Source of the DNA: Fragum whitleyi
Taxonomy: Eukaryota > Mollusca > Bivalvia > Cardiida > Cardiidae
Assembly: GCA_948146395.1 (NCBI GenBank)
Contig: OX411556.1
Location: 4,501,083-4,565,082, forward strand
Length of the DNA stretch: 64,000 nt
Direction of reading: 5' to 3'
Below are positions 27,301 through 33,244 of the stretch, piece after piece. Both the position numbers and the translations under genes were made by a program. Every line of letters starts with the position of its first letter. The first letter of the stretch is position 1. A model generated the notes under the pieces. It searched no databases and was not told the DNA's origin. It worked only from the letters and a program-made list of their open reading frames with translations.

Positions 27301-30300
27301 ACGTACATCACGTATTCGATCGTGAATTTCTTCTCAAATGAATTTAACCGCTTACGCTCTGTGGTTAAGAAAATTAAACGATAGTTGTGTTCCGTACAAC
27401 ACAGTTTTGTAATGAGACCGAGAAAAACTTGACCAGAGGCGTAATCAAAAACCGTCAAACGTTGAGTCAATTTTACGGACGTTAGTTGAAAGAGAAGAAC
27501 AATAAGGACGTGTGCTGGCCATTTCCGTTTGATTAGTATTGTCATTCGCCCTCTTCAACTCAATAGAGCCACTTGGAAGACGTCACGCCAAATTTTCTCA
27601 TTCACGTTGACGCGATAGCCTCTACGCTTCCAAACCAATATTTCAAAGCGGAAGTGAAATAAATGTCTGAACCTTTAAAAACGTCAAACTTTGAAACTAT
27701 GTCAATTGCCATTTGATTCTTAACGGGTGTAAGGCGAGCAAATTTCCTTGATACTCAAACGAGTCTCTCCAATGAGAAATATAAAACGTTGACGTAAAGT
27801 GGCAATGCAATTGTTGTTTTGTTTTCAGCAGAAATGAAATAGAGCATTTTGGGCTTGGTTTTCTTGACAAGGAAAAAGCAGACAGAACTTTGTTAATTTG
27901 AGCTTTGATTCTGCCTAAGATGTTTTTCGAATATTTGTGTTCATTTGACGTCACTTAAGTAGGAAAAAGCAGAAGAAATGAAGATGTCTTATCAATCCAG
28001 GATACCTAACGCAAAAATAATAATAATAATAATAAAATAAAAACTGTCAGAAAATCATTTGAATATTTAATTGAGAGTCTGTGATTTTTGAAAACGACCC
28101 CCTGGCTACGTTTGCGCCTACAATTCGGTAGCGGCTTCTTCAAATCACATAAAACCTTTCAAATTTATTAACAAATGATTAGGGCGTAATTTGCAATATG
28201 TTTCATAGAATTCCTGTGTGCACTTTTACAAAACCCGAAGTTTTATTGGGTGGATACTTTTTTATTTTTGCTCAGTATATTATGAAATGGGCAATTCAAC
28301 TACATAAAGTATAATTTCCTATCAGCTTATATTTCACTGACTGGCCGGTCAGTGGAATTTTTGAGAATATAGGAGATAATTTGAAATAGTAAAACATAAG
28401 TGGTGAACCTTATTTAACACTAACTTAAACTAACTCAAAACGCTCCAAACTAATTGTAAAGGGAAAAGGTAGATGGAAACCAACGATATCAAATTTGAGT
28501 CCATGGAATTATTTTTAGCTTTTTTTACTGACGGGTTGCTTGGCCCGTCGTTTGTCCTCCATTTTGAAATACCTGTCATGTATACAAGCAGCATTTATAA
28601 GCTAAGTATGCTACTCAATATTTGCTAAGCACCAAACTTTTTTATACTATAATTTCAGGAAAAAAATAAAATTTGATTATAAAAATGTTGGAAATAGTCG
28701 ATTGTTATCTGTTTATCAAATTTAAAGAAGAAAATAAGGCTTTATAATGATAAGAAGACTTTAAATGTAGACCAAACAGGGAGACCCTAGAAATGGGGCT
28801 GTTTTCTTGAAAATAGAAAAAAAAGAATTTGACCAAAAATGGTTTTCTTTCAATTGCATTTCGTTCAATAACGAGTATGAGAGCCGGCACTGTAAATAAC
28901 AGCCTTTCAAAGCCTCTGCATACTCCTGATTAAGTTCTGGAATACACTTTGGGGAATGACAGACCATTCTTCTCTAAGGATCTGGCCGAGCTCCTAGAGT
29001 GTCCTTGGCTGGACCTGGCGAGCCGAAACACGAACCTGCAGCTCATTCCACATATGCTCTTATGGATTTAAGTCCGGTTAGCGAGCCGGTCAGTCCAGAC
29101 GTGGAATGTCCTCTTCTTGGCGATACTCTTGGACTATAAGGGCTGTATGTGGACGAACATTATCATCCATTTAAACGAATCCATCCCCAATAGCACCAGC
29201 GTAAAAGTACGTGGGTATTGAGGATTTCATCAATGAATCTACTGTCAGAGTACCTCTTTCGAAAATAACAAGATCAGTCCGCCCATTCAAGCTGATGCCT
29301 CAGCAAGCCATGATAGACCCGCCTCCATAACGATCGTGCTCAGCAATGTTTGCTGCAGGAAACACTCCCCGCGGCCTTCTCCACACCCAAGTCCGCCTAT
29401 CAGTATAGTCCAGGAATACCTTGACTCCTCCTTGAATAGCAGTTGGCGCCAGCGTCTTATGCGATAGCCAACGTGGTCCAATGCCCATGTTAACCGACGC
29501 CGACAATGAACTCGGGACAGCGGAAAACGAATATATGGTCTTTTTCACCTCAAGTTATGCTCATGCAGCCGTGTTCGTATGGATTGAGTCGCAACTCGCA
29601 CTCTCGAGGCGTTTTGAAGGTCGGAACGTAGCTGCGTTGCCGTATCAAACCTGTTCCTTCGGGCTTGAATTACCAAAAAACGGTCTTCTGCGACGGAGGT
29701 AGCTCTACTCCTACCTCCACCATGTCTCAATACAGGGGTACCATACTGTTGGTATCATGCCCAAGCTCTGGTTACAACGGTATGGTGTACCCCGTACCAT
29801 GTCAACATCACGGTGGGATGCCCCTTGCTCAACCATACCTACAGCACGCCTAAATTGTTCGCCGATTAATGTCGTCTTACATTTTGATTAGCCATGAGTA
29901 ACGACTTAAACGTCAATAAAGTACTGAAAAACAGAAGCTAAGCATCTACATAAAACCTGTACATGTAGAAAATTAGAAAGGACAGGTAAGAAACCGTGGT
30001 TCCTCATTTTGCACGAGTCTCGCGAGAAAATTACGTTTCAAATTTGGTAATGTATACATTAGATATCTTGCCAATACATTATTGTACAATTTCAAACACG
30101 AACACAATTTTTTTTATTTTTCATTTTTTTTTTTTTTTGTAAATTAGCTCCTGTAGGACAGCGAAAAACATTGGTGCTTAGCAAACTTTGAGTAGTATAT
30201 TGTTAGTGACACGATGAAAATATCGTTCGAGCGAAAGTAAAACTCTTTTCTACAGATTATTTGAGCTATAGTTACGATTTTACGATTTTAAATTGGTCGA

Positions 30301-33183
30301 TCTTTTCTTTAAATTTTTAGATTAGGTGGCAAAAATATAAAGTTAGACAATTTTCTTAGTAAAAACGGATATTTTGAGGAGGAAACCGATTCTTTATTAA
30401 TGGCAGCGATAAGTTCTTTTTTTTACGTATAAATATATATGTATACTTAAATGCGGTAGGTCCTTATCATCGAAGCAAAAGGAGAGGTGTTATCTATATA
30501 TTCATGAATTCATGTATTGTAAAATACTACGATCAGTCTTTATGTCCATACCTCAATTAAATAAAAATAAAACTTTCACTGCTTAACATTTACGGAAAAT
30601 GGACTTTTTTTTATCATTTGGGTGCTTGATAAATGCCAGCCTTTCTGATTACTCTTTGTCCGTCGTGTGTCGGATGTCGTCAATAGTTTTTTAAACATCT
30701 TCCCCCGAAGTAACCTCTTGAAAAATTTCAAATATTGCCCTGAAATATATGCGTGACCATTGTTGACTTGAATATTTACACTTAAACGCCTTTCCCCCCC
30801 AAAAAAGTGTGACAGTCAAACAAAAAAATAGGACTTACTTGGACTTCGTTAAATAAGCTTATCTTGCTTGGCCTTTGAGGCGGCCTTTCTAACGAATCTT
30901 TTTAGAAAAATGTAATTGTTAGTATTCTTTCAGTTATTTTTTACAAAATTTTATTGGGTCATCAACTATTGGAGAGCCAGGATCTTTTACACATTTTCTC
31001 CTTCGAAAAGAGTAAGCCAATAGCAACTTTATATGTTTTTGTTTCCGTGACTCTAACTTCAGGCATATATATATAATACGTACATAGTGTATTATATAAA
31101 AAAAAATATCTAACGAGGTTGGGAGAATTGATCAATGTCGAGGCTCTGCCTAGACAATTATCAATTCTCACAACCGACTTTGATATTTTTTTCATACAAT
31201 ACACTAAGTACGCATTTAATTTATCTTATAACCTATATTTGTCTTGTTTTCGTCGGTGTTTCTTATTGAAATGCAAAGTTTCTAAAAATAACCACATTAT
31301 ATCATGTTCTAAAAATAACTATGTGATATCATAAATAATATCATACGAGATGTTATCATACGGATATTTGTATAGTTATAAGATAAAAGTATAAATGCCT
31401 CTCGTGCGACTTCTACATTACTAGGAAAACATCTATCCTAAAAGTTATCCAGTAATGTGAGAATAATACATAGTATTTTTATTAATATTTTTTTATGTGT
31501 TGCAAGTTGTCGTTTTTATGGCCGTTGTATTAGAATACGTAAAATAATACACAGCACGTGCGTAGAGAGCGTTGTTCGCTTAACCTCGATTATGATTATT
31601 CGTCTCCATCATGTACATCTTGATTGATTAAAACCGGCTCAAACCGAAAGAAAACGGAGCTTTTACCGACGTATTGTTGTGAAATTGATTATAATGTAGA
31701 GACAAGGGCTGAGGATATTGAAGTTAAAAAACCAGGCGTCACTAACATGTGAATCTATTAGGTTATACACGTTTTCCTAAGGTTAACGCCCTGGTTTGGC
31801 CGTTGATACATGCTTATAGGCCCTGAAAATGTACAAATCCATGTATAATGTAATTTGATAACGAAATGCAACGCTTGACTGAGTTGTGTCATCAAATTAA
31901 AACTATTTAAAACTTTCTTCATAGACGATCGGAAAAGGAAAATAACCTAATAAAATGCTTTTCTTCAAGCCAATTAACTTAAGTACCGCAAGAAACCGTT
32001 ACAGTTAAAAAGAATATGAAATTGATATCCATCTCAAACAAGAACATTCTTATTCGCTCACTGAGCTCTCCAGTCATTCATTCCTACAATGAACCCATTC
32101 GAAACGCTCAAAAATGACTGTAAAAGGATATAATAAAAAGCTACATACAGAATAAATATAGCTGGCAAAATATTGAGATTTCACTGATATTATTGAAATT
32201 CTTAACGTCTGATTGGTTCATGAAGAAATAGGAATTTGTAGAACTTGTCTTCATTTTTTATAAAAGGGAGAGAATAAATATCGCTTATTTATTTCGTCCA
32301 GAACAAAATTAGCTATATTGGATTACCTCCCTCTAATTTCCCCTCAAAGTCACTCATCACATTCTTTCATATTAATTCCAAAATAATTCCAAAATGTTTC
32401 ACCTGGTCAATTCCACGATGTTTTTTAACTGTTATATTACCTAGGAATGGTCCGATATTATCACTCTTCTGTCCGAGGCGCTTTCCCGTTTATGAAATTC
32501 TCGAGCAATTTCCCGAATGTCTCGCACATGTACCACCTCCATTTTCGAAAAGGGGTTTAGTAGGTTGAGAATCAAATTTCTCAAAGTATCTTGTATTGAA
32601 TCCGTTCTATTTTTCTTTTTAATTATTTAGTCGTCTTCTGCTTAGAATGCACAGTACATGTCTATAAATTCATATGGACATTTTACTGTATAGTTTTCAA
32701 AGAAATAATGATTTAGCACATACAAGTTTGACTGGTGGAATATTTTTGTTTAAACAAAGGCGATTTTTGTATCTAGAAAAAAAACTGGAACATTTGCTAA
32801 GGACGAACAGTATGGAGACTGGACTAACAATCTAAGAATATTTCAATTAACCCTTTCCTGTTTTACAAAATTTTGGACCTGTCCAAATTCAGAGGTTTTG
32901 CAGACGAAAATTTAAAGTTGGTTTAATTTAAAAAATAATCAATCAGTAGGGTAGAAAATATTGTGGAAAAAGAAGAAATTGCTTGTCAGAAGCAATTTCT
33001 TCTTTTTTCACAATTTTTCTCAATCATAAAATCACAGGCACGTAAAAAGCAGGGATTAAACAGCAAAGGGTTAAAAGATGATAAAAAAAATAAATTTAAT
33101 ATACCTTTATATTTGATATCCTGTGGCAAGGCGCTGACAAACGTTAAGAAAAGTAATTGCCAAAATGCGAATACGAAATCCAT
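246..33183 (-). CDS. Secreted multi-EGF (calcium-binding EGF) protein, 5' part of gene, 15 coding exons seen
   Basis: This entry is the whole gene as visible; exons are listed separately. Read on the minus strand, a signal-peptide exon (33105-33183) is followed by EGF exons starting at 23478, 22573, 21722, 21096, 20409, 19381, 18236, 17091, 8954, 8155, 3558, 2359, 1279 and 368. Every junction is phase 1 with AG/GT sites, so the exons join in frame to about 598 residues. The frame stays open past 246, so more exons must lie left of the window. The product is predicted to be an extracellular rod of EGF domains stiffened by Ca2+ between neighbours, as in fibrillins, SCUBE or matrilin-like proteins. 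Without the C-terminal domains I cannot choose between these families. Introns range from 0.5 to 9.6 kb and are full of repeats. The EGF exons are near certain; the link to the signal exon is inferred from phase and position. Confidence 0.85.
758..960. repeat. Hairpin element (ACTCTGGTCAG family), copy 1
   Basis: It contains GACTCTGACCAGCCTGTGCA, GGATAAGGTCTCAAAGTAT and the TTGTTGGAAAAGTCACGCAC edge shared with copies at 17858, 21838 and 61135. Confidence 0.55.
1079..1152 (-). repeat. tRNA-like SINE head beside an EGF exon donor
   Basis: The inverse strand reads TAGTATATTCGTTAACGCGT and GAGTTCGAATCCGGGCTCGG, A- and B-box-like. The ends (GGCGAGCC / GGGCTCGGCC) pair only partly. The related body seems to continue to about 945. 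Confidence 0.5.
1157..1279 (-). CDS. cbEGF exon 13
   Basis: 123-nt phase 1-1 exon, acceptor AG at 1280-1281, donor GT at 1156-1155. It starts D-V-D-E-C and has NNGGC, the six EGF cysteines, and the hydroxylation-type stretch C-T-N-x4-Y-x-C-x-C. The domain ends T-D-G-H-F-C-H. The intron side of its donor is odd: a tRNA-like SINE head (1079-1152) begins only about four bases after the exon end, so the donor consensus GTAAG runs directly into the repeat. Confidence 0.9.
2237..2359 (-). CDS. cbEGF exon 12
   Basis: 123-nt phase 1-1 exon, acceptor TAG at 2360-2362, donor GTATGT at 2236. It starts D-V-N-E-C, has NNGGC, and keeps all six cysteines. The conserved G-S-Y is G-K-Y in this copy, but the hydroxylation-type pattern C-A-N-x4-Y-x-C-x-C is intact. 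The end N-E-D-G-H-S-C-S matches the neighbouring exons, so it is a normal member of the array. Confidence 0.9.
2798..3150. repeat. R1 repeat family, short copy
   Basis: It shares GAGTGATCATG, AAACGAGTCATCTATGAACA, AGTGTAATAACACCCGTGCA and ACTCCCGCGACATAAGTCAC with the copies at 14625, 23120 and 47830. Confidence 0.55.
3436..3558 (-). CDS. cbEGF exon 11
   Basis: 123-nt phase 1-1 exon, acceptor CAG at 3559-3561, donor GTAAG at 3435. It starts D-I-D-E-C and has ENGGC, the six cysteines, and C-V-N-x4-Y-x-C-x-C for Asn hydroxylation. The C-terminal loop reads A-D-R-H-R-C-N. The gap to the next upstream exon (8033) is 4.5 kb and is filled by several repeat families, the largest such gap on the left side of the window apart from 8955-16968. 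Confidence 0.9.
3985..4072. repeat. 88-bp near-perfect palindrome
   Basis: CATCTTCGCTAGC at the left and GCTAGCGAAGATG at the right, with ACGTGTTCTATTC / GAATAGAACACGT at the fold point. Only a few mismatches between arms. Confidence 0.85.
5100..5420. repeat. Two tandem units of about 151 bp
   Basis: TGTATACAGATTTCAAAGTG recurs at 5171 and 5322, as do GAACGCAACGCCCT, CACGCCCATTT and GGGGCCAATCA. The family continues as diverged copies at 4080-5050, ending near the GTGCTCAGGTGAGCTAAAA tail at 5730-5750. Confidence 0.75.
5436..5628 (-). mobile_element. SINE-A copy, head missing
   Basis: It shares AACGCCGCTTTCAACATT, TTATATCGCGGCGG, TTCCTGGT, ACCAGTACAACCA and AGCTGCTATCTCACATAGG with the 53689-53988 copy, but ends before the tRNA-like head. 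Confidence 0.7.
5780..6180 (+). repeat. Dispersed repeat, also at 8180-8580
   Basis: ACTGATACCCCC, GGGCTTTGT, GTTTACAC and AAGTAGTAGCAGCAATAAT here correspond to similar strings at 8190-8500. Together with the 161-bp units this forms one longer element. Confidence 0.55.
6130..6660 (+). repeat. 161-bp tandem repeats
   Basis: GCAGATACACATTATGTAT occurs at 6289, 6450 and 6611, spacing 161 bp, with TTCAAAATTGCAGGTGC and GTTCAAGGGGA also periodic. An ORF of 164 codons here (6325-6819) is just the repeat read through. It ends in a GGAC-rich stretch (6693-6740). Confidence 0.85.
7337..7443. mobile_element. Small TIR element (GGCCCGTTTTACTGAAC family)
   Basis: It starts GGGCCCGTTTTACTGAACAT and ends GGTTAGTAAAACAGGCCC; the ends are inverted repeats of about 18 bp. 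A longer relative lies at 42408-42650. Confidence 0.6.
8033..8155 (-). CDS. cbEGF exon 10
   Basis: 123-nt phase 1-1 exon, acceptor ACAG at 8156-8159 after a T-rich tract, donor GTAGGT at 8032. It starts D-I-D-E-C-F and has HNGGC, the six cysteines, and [12 protein letters not shown], which is a textbook cbEGF core with the Asn hydroxylation position filled. The last loop reads A-E-D-G-H-S-C-V. It lies 676 bp from exon 9, so these two form a close pair between two large introns. Confidence 0.92.
8180..8580 (+). repeat. Dispersed repeat, second copy between EGF exons 9 and 10
   Basis: ACTGATACCCCCATCTCCCA, CTGGTTTACACTAAATGT and AGCCGTAGCAGTAATAATG match the 5780-6180 copy. It starts 25 bp from the acceptor of exon 10. 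Confidence 0.55.
8832..8954 (-). CDS. cbEGF exon 9
   Basis: 123-nt phase 1-1 exon, acceptor TAG at 8955-8957, donor GTTTGT at 8831 (weaker than GTAAG). It starts D-V-N-E-C and has the acidic run D-E-N-D-D-G-C in place of NNGGC. It keeps the six cysteines and C-T-N-x4-Y-x-C-x-C. The C-terminal loop A-T-N-R-H-E-C-K lacks the usual D-G. The upstream intron to exon 8 is 8.0 kb; I looked for a hidden EGF exon there and saw none. Confidence 0.9.
9254..9405. repeat. 152-bp inverted repeat with 21-nt loop
   Basis: Arms begin TTTAACATTATCG and end CGATAATGTTAAA; near the loop AACCAGTCTATATTT pairs with AAATATAGACTGGTT. The loop is GC-rich (CTCGGCTGTCGCCTCG). A fold-back MITE is likely. Confidence 0.8.
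9555..9622 (-). repeat. tRNA-Glu-like pseudo-tRNA or SINE head
   Basis: The inverse strand reads GGTCTATAGTGGTTAACATG, CGCCTCTCACGCGGGCG and GGGATCGAATCCCGATCAG, close to tRNA-Glu with a CTC loop. The outer seven bases on each side do not pair, so it is not a functional tRNA gene. Confidence 0.5.
10400..11345. repeat. Diverged tandem array of the CACGCCCAT / GGCCAATCA element
   Basis: Units of roughly 150 bp carrying CCAATCAGAATTT, TTTCACAGTGAAAAA and AAGTTTCATTAGAATC recur about six times, ending in a GTGCTCAAGTGAACAAAT tail like that at 5730. Confidence 0.65.
11990..12600 (+). repeat. Tandem repeats of about 145 bp
   Basis: AACTTGGTCA at 12171, 12313 and 12459 with a diverged unit near 12026; CACAAGGATGA, GGGCCTTAATGACA and TTTACACTCT recur in step. 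ORFs on both strands here are repeat readings. Confidence 0.8.
12601..14624. other. Intron sequence, nothing recognised
   Basis: Part of the 8-kb intron between EGF exons 8 and 9. AT-rich, no EGF-like exon, no clear repeat pair inside the window. Confidence 0.5.
14625..16135. repeat. R1 repeat family, long copy with central palindrome
   Basis: It runs from GATATTGAATGAGTAGTCAT to ACCCCCGCGACGTAGGTGGT. It contains a fold-back near GGAGGACGAGTTTTTAACAG, the CGCCATCTTGGATTACGC block and the GGCTCGGGCTGGATTGAGTG block shared with 44840 and 47830 copies. No conserved reading frame seen. Confidence 0.6.
16969..17091 (-). CDS. cbEGF exon 8
   Basis: 123-nt phase 1-1 exon, acceptor ACAG at 17092-17095, donor GTAAGG at 16968. 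It starts D-I-N-E-C-L and has ENGNC, the six cysteines, and [12 protein letters not shown] with the hydroxylation-type Asn. The last loop reads A-E-D-D-R-S-C-H. It marks the left end of the compact block of seven EGF exons that runs to 23478 with introns of 0.5-1.1 kb. Confidence 0.92.
17529..17740 (+). mobile_element. SINE-B copy
   Basis: The head reads GGTTAGAGCGTCGGCTTCAT and CTTCGATTCCC, an A- and B-box pair like a tRNA with CAT in the loop. The body (GGCCCACAAATACGACGCGA, GGAAGCAGACTCGAGCGGGA) matches the copy at 23598-23790. It lies in the intron between EGF exons 7 and 8. Confidence 0.65.
17858..18060. repeat. Hairpin element (ACTCTGGTCAG family), copy 2
   Basis: GGCCAGACTGTTCACTCGCA, TCTGACCAGAGTCTTCACTA and ACGAATAAGGTCTCAAGGTA match the other copies. 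It ends about 55 bp from EGF exon 7. Confidence 0.55.
18114..18236 (-). CDS. cbEGF exon 7
   Basis: 123-nt phase 1-1 exon, acceptor TAG at 18237-18239, donor GTAAAC at 18113. It starts D-V-N-E-C-A and has NNGGC, six cysteines and [12 protein letters not shown]. The aromatic before the last loop is F (D-G-F-E-I), and it ends T-D-G-F-S-C-I. A copy of the hairpin element with the ACTCTGGTCAG core lies about 55 bp inside the downstream intron. Confidence 0.92.
18456..18545 (+). repeat. tRNA-like sequence
   Basis: GCTCAGTGATTAGCGCATTG and GGTTCGAGGCTGG resemble A and B boxes, with a CTTGTAAACC loop between. An extra stretch of about 15 nt and the lack of a paired acceptor stem argue for a SINE head. 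Confidence 0.4.
19259..19381 (-). CDS. cbEGF exon 6
   Basis: 123-nt phase 1-1 exon, acceptor CAG at 19382-19384, donor GTAAGT at 19258, which is a perfect donor consensus. It starts D-I-D-E-C-L and has NNGGC, six cysteines, and [12 protein letters not shown]. The last loop reads D-N-D-G-V-T-C-V. Downstream of it (19080-19215) lies a repeat copy also found, inverted, at 31090-31215. Confidence 0.92.
19610..19860 (-). mobile_element. SINE-A copy with tRNA-like head
   Basis: It shares ACGCCGCTTTC, TCTCGCGGCG, GGATTCCTGGTATTTCTC and TCTACGATTATCAACACATT with the full copy, then the B-box-like GGTTCGATCCCCGACG (inverse at 19804-19821). It lies in the intron between EGF exons 5 and 6. Confidence 0.7.
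20287..20409 (-). CDS. cbEGF exon 5
   Basis: 123-nt phase 1-1 exon, acceptor CAG at 20410-20412, donor GTTTGC at 20286 (weak at +3). It starts D-I-N-E-C-L and has HNGGC, six cysteines, and [12 protein letters not shown]. The last loop reads L-E-D-G-R-M-C-K. Its upstream intron (20410-20973) carries the same repeat family as the intron upstream of exon 4. Confidence 0.92.
20974..21096 (-). CDS. cbEGF exon 4
   Basis: 123-nt phase 1-1 exon, acceptor TAG at 21097-21099, donor GTTAGT at 20973. It starts D-V-N-E-C-E and has YNGGC, six cysteines, and [12 protein letters not shown]. The last loop H-P-N-K-H-H-C-T lacks D-G, like exon 9. It is closest in length of flanking introns (0.5-0.6 kb) to exons 3 and 5, the tightest part of the array. 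Confidence 0.92.
21276..21385. repeat. Palindromic repeat (TATCAATGTTAT family)
   Basis: TATCAATGTTATTCGGTCGA at the left pairs with GATCAGATAACATCGATA at the right. Relatives at 50066-50178 and, as half copies, near 2150-2215 and 20440-20540. The sequence to its right (to 21585) matches 20570-20720. Confidence 0.65.
21600..21722 (-). CDS. cbEGF exon 3
   Basis: 123-nt phase 1-1 exon, acceptor GCAG at 21723-21726, donor GTAAAA at 21599. It starts D-I-D-E-C-S and has GNSGC in place of NNGGC. It keeps six cysteines and [12 protein letters not shown]. The last loop is acidic (D-D-D-L-K-T-C-H). The hydroxylation-type Asn is present. It is a more diverged member than exons 5-8 but complete. Confidence 0.92.
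21838..21975. repeat. Hairpin element (ACTCTGGTCAG family), copy 3
   Basis: The core ACTCTGGTCAGGCTGTGC / GCACAGACTGACCAGAGT is an almost perfect 18-bp hairpin with a short loop. It lies about 115 bp upstream of EGF exon 3. Confidence 0.65.
22457..22573 (-). CDS. cbEGF exon 2 (short, 117 nt)
   Basis: Phase 1-1 exon, acceptor TAG at 22574-22576, donor GTAACG at 22456. It is 117 nt, six shorter than all the others: the loop between Cys5 and Cys6 is [10 protein letters not shown], lacking two residues. It starts D-V-D-E-C-F and has NTDGC and [12 protein letters not shown]. Because the loss is two whole codons, the frame and phase are unaffected and all six cysteines remain. Confidence 0.9.
23012..23100 (-). 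pseudogene. 3' half of a duplicated EGF exon
   Basis: The minus-strand reading repeats the 3' part of the 23356-23478 exon from S-H-T-C onward, with C-T-C-P-D-G-Y and V-G-S-D-G-R-M. The last EGF cysteine is Phe (TGT to TTT), and the GTAAG donor has become GTTAT. Similarity runs on into the intron to about 22981. The copy stops abruptly at 23100 where MITE-like sequence begins, so the 5' half and its acceptor are missing here. It cannot be spliced as an EGF exon. Confidence 0.8.
23120..23322. mobile_element. R1 repeat family, about 200-bp MITE-like copy
   Basis: GATATCGAATGAGTGGTCAT at one end and ACTCCCACGACGTAGGTCAT at the other, with AATAACGAGGCCGTGCCGAG between. It sits exactly between the broken and the intact copy of EGF exon 1. 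Confidence 0.6.
23356..23478 (-). CDS. EGF exon 1 of array (non-calcium type)
   Basis: 123-nt phase 1-1 exon, acceptor TTTACAG ending at 23479, donor GTAAGA at 23355. It starts D-S-N-I-C, so the acidic E before Cys1 needed for calcium binding is replaced by Ile. In [12 protein letters not shown] the hydroxylation Asn is replaced by Gln. It keeps NNGGC, the six cysteines and S-D-G-R-I-C-R. A first EGF without calcium ligands is common in cbEGF arrays, which fits an N-terminal position just after the signal peptide. Two partial copies of this exon flank it at 22981-23100 and 23791-23941. Confidence 0.9.
23598..23790 (-). mobile_element. SINE-B copy at a split EGF exon
   Basis: Read inversely it gives GGTAGAGCGTCGGCCTCTTG, GGCCCACACATTCGGCGCGA and GGAAGCAGAATCGAGAGGGA, matching 17529-17740. 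It abuts the broken 5' half of the duplicated EGF exon at 23791. Confidence 0.7.
23791..23821 (-). pseudogene. 5' half of a duplicated EGF exon
   Basis: After an intact ACAG acceptor (23822-23825), 31 nt repeat the start of the 23478 exon ([10 protein letters not shown]). The intron upstream (23822-23941) repeats 23479-23597. The copy stops within three bases of where the other half (23012-23100) begins, and a SINE-B copy follows. The EGF frame meets TGA a few codons into the SINE, so use of this acceptor would truncate the protein. Confidence 0.75.
23942..25193. other. Intron 1 sequence, nothing recognised
   Basis: AT-rich with poly-T runs (24888-24905, 24960-24970). No exon with EGF cysteine spacing and no repeat partner seen. 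Confidence 0.5.
25194..26318. mobile_element. TIR element, about 1.1 kb
   Basis: About 80 bp at 25194-25276 recur inverted at 26203-26318, sharing TAGCCATTCTCTGTTAGCAT at the inner end and a purine-rich GGAGGAG stretch further out. The right arm has an extra block of about 34 bp. Between the arms is a copy of the diverged CACGCCCATATTTGGG-type repeat (25600-25860). No transposase is visible. Confidence 0.55.
25600..25860. repeat. Fragment of the CACGCCCAT / GGCCAATCA element
   Basis: GATGTTCCTTGGGTGACCCT, TTGATTGAATCCCAAATATG and ATTATGGGCGTGGTAGGG (inverted key strings) mark it. It lies inside the TIR element 25194-26318. Confidence 0.55.
27107..28279. mobile_element. Non-autonomous TIR element, about 1.17 kb
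   Basis: Imperfect inverted repeats of about 32 bp: the left end reads TATACTCAGCAAAAAAAGAA and continues GGTATCCAC; the right end, inverted, reads TATACTGAGCAAAAATAAAA and continues AAGTATCCACC. TA sits at both outer ends, suggesting the Tc1/mariner superfamily. The interior has no recognisable transposase; the ORFs of 85-92 codons in it match nothing I know. Confidence 0.6.
28607..30199 (-). mobile_element. Tc1/mariner-type DNA transposon, full length but dead
   Basis: 27-bp terminal inverted repeats lie at 28609-28635 and 30171-30197; both share TTTGCTAAGCACCAA at the inner end. TA dinucleotides flank them (28607-28608, 30198-30199), as expected for Tc1-type target duplication. The span of 1.59 kb is normal for the family, and transposase remnants lie inside on the minus strand. 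It sits in the first intron of the multi-EGF gene, same strand. Confidence 0.85.
28880..29870 (-). pseudogene. Tc1-type transposase pseudogene
   Basis: Minus-strand fragments in order: [12 protein letters not shown] (first helix-turn-helix, near 29850); the second helix-turn-helix with V-I-Q-A-R-R-N-R-F and L-H-E-H-N-L-R (29545-29730); [13 protein letters not shown] (near 29450), which matches the block holding the first catalytic Asp and now reads Glu; V-W-R-R-P-R and G-G-G-S-I-M-A (29300-29400); then [10 protein letters not shown] with the second catalytic Asp (near 29150). The S-P-D-L-N-P block near 29060 carries several stop codons, and at least two frameshifts separate the fragments. It cannot make a working protein. 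Confidence 0.85.
30200..31999. other. Intron 1 sequence with one diverged repeat
   Basis: 31090-31215 is an inverted, diverged copy of 19080-19215 (shared TCTAACGAGGTTGGGAGAAT-type core). Otherwise nothing is recognised. Confidence 0.5.
32000..32434. mobile_element. Palindromic MITE-1 copy
   Basis: It starts TACAGTTAAAA and ends TTTTTAACTGTTA, a diverged form of the family ends (TACAGTTAACAACATCGTGA and inverse). The middle holds the TTACCTCCCTCTAATTTC block that all copies share. It lies just downstream of the signal-peptide exon, in intron 1. Confidence 0.65.
33105..33183 (-). CDS. Signal-peptide first coding exon of the multi-EGF gene
   Basis: The ATG at 33183-33181 has A at -3 and G at +4. 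It encodes 26 residues: a short start (MDF), a hydrophobic core rich in F, L, V and W, and V-S-A-L-P-Q-D, a likely cleavage site after Ala18. The exon ends AAA-G followed by the donor GTATAT, phase 1. Joining this G to the AT of the 23478 exon gives K-D-S-N-I-C, an in-frame entry into the first EGF. An upstream in-frame TTG extends the ORF but has no ATG. The assignment rests on signal-peptide shape, phase match, strand, position and the upstream TATA-like box. The 9.6-kb intron could hide further phase 1-1 exons. Confidence 0.65.
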
Positions 33184-33236
33184 ATTTAACAAAATTTTAT
33201 TTCAATCAAATAAAATAGATCTACTGCCACGGTTTG

Positions 33237-33244
33237 CTTATATA
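33237..33244 (-). promoter_or_regulatory. TATA-like box of the multi-EGF gene
   Basis: TATATAAG on the minus strand, 54-61 bp upstream of the signal-peptide ATG, which would place the transcription start about 25 bp before the ATG. The match and position are good, but in AT-rich DNA such a string occurs by chance often. Confidence 0.4.
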
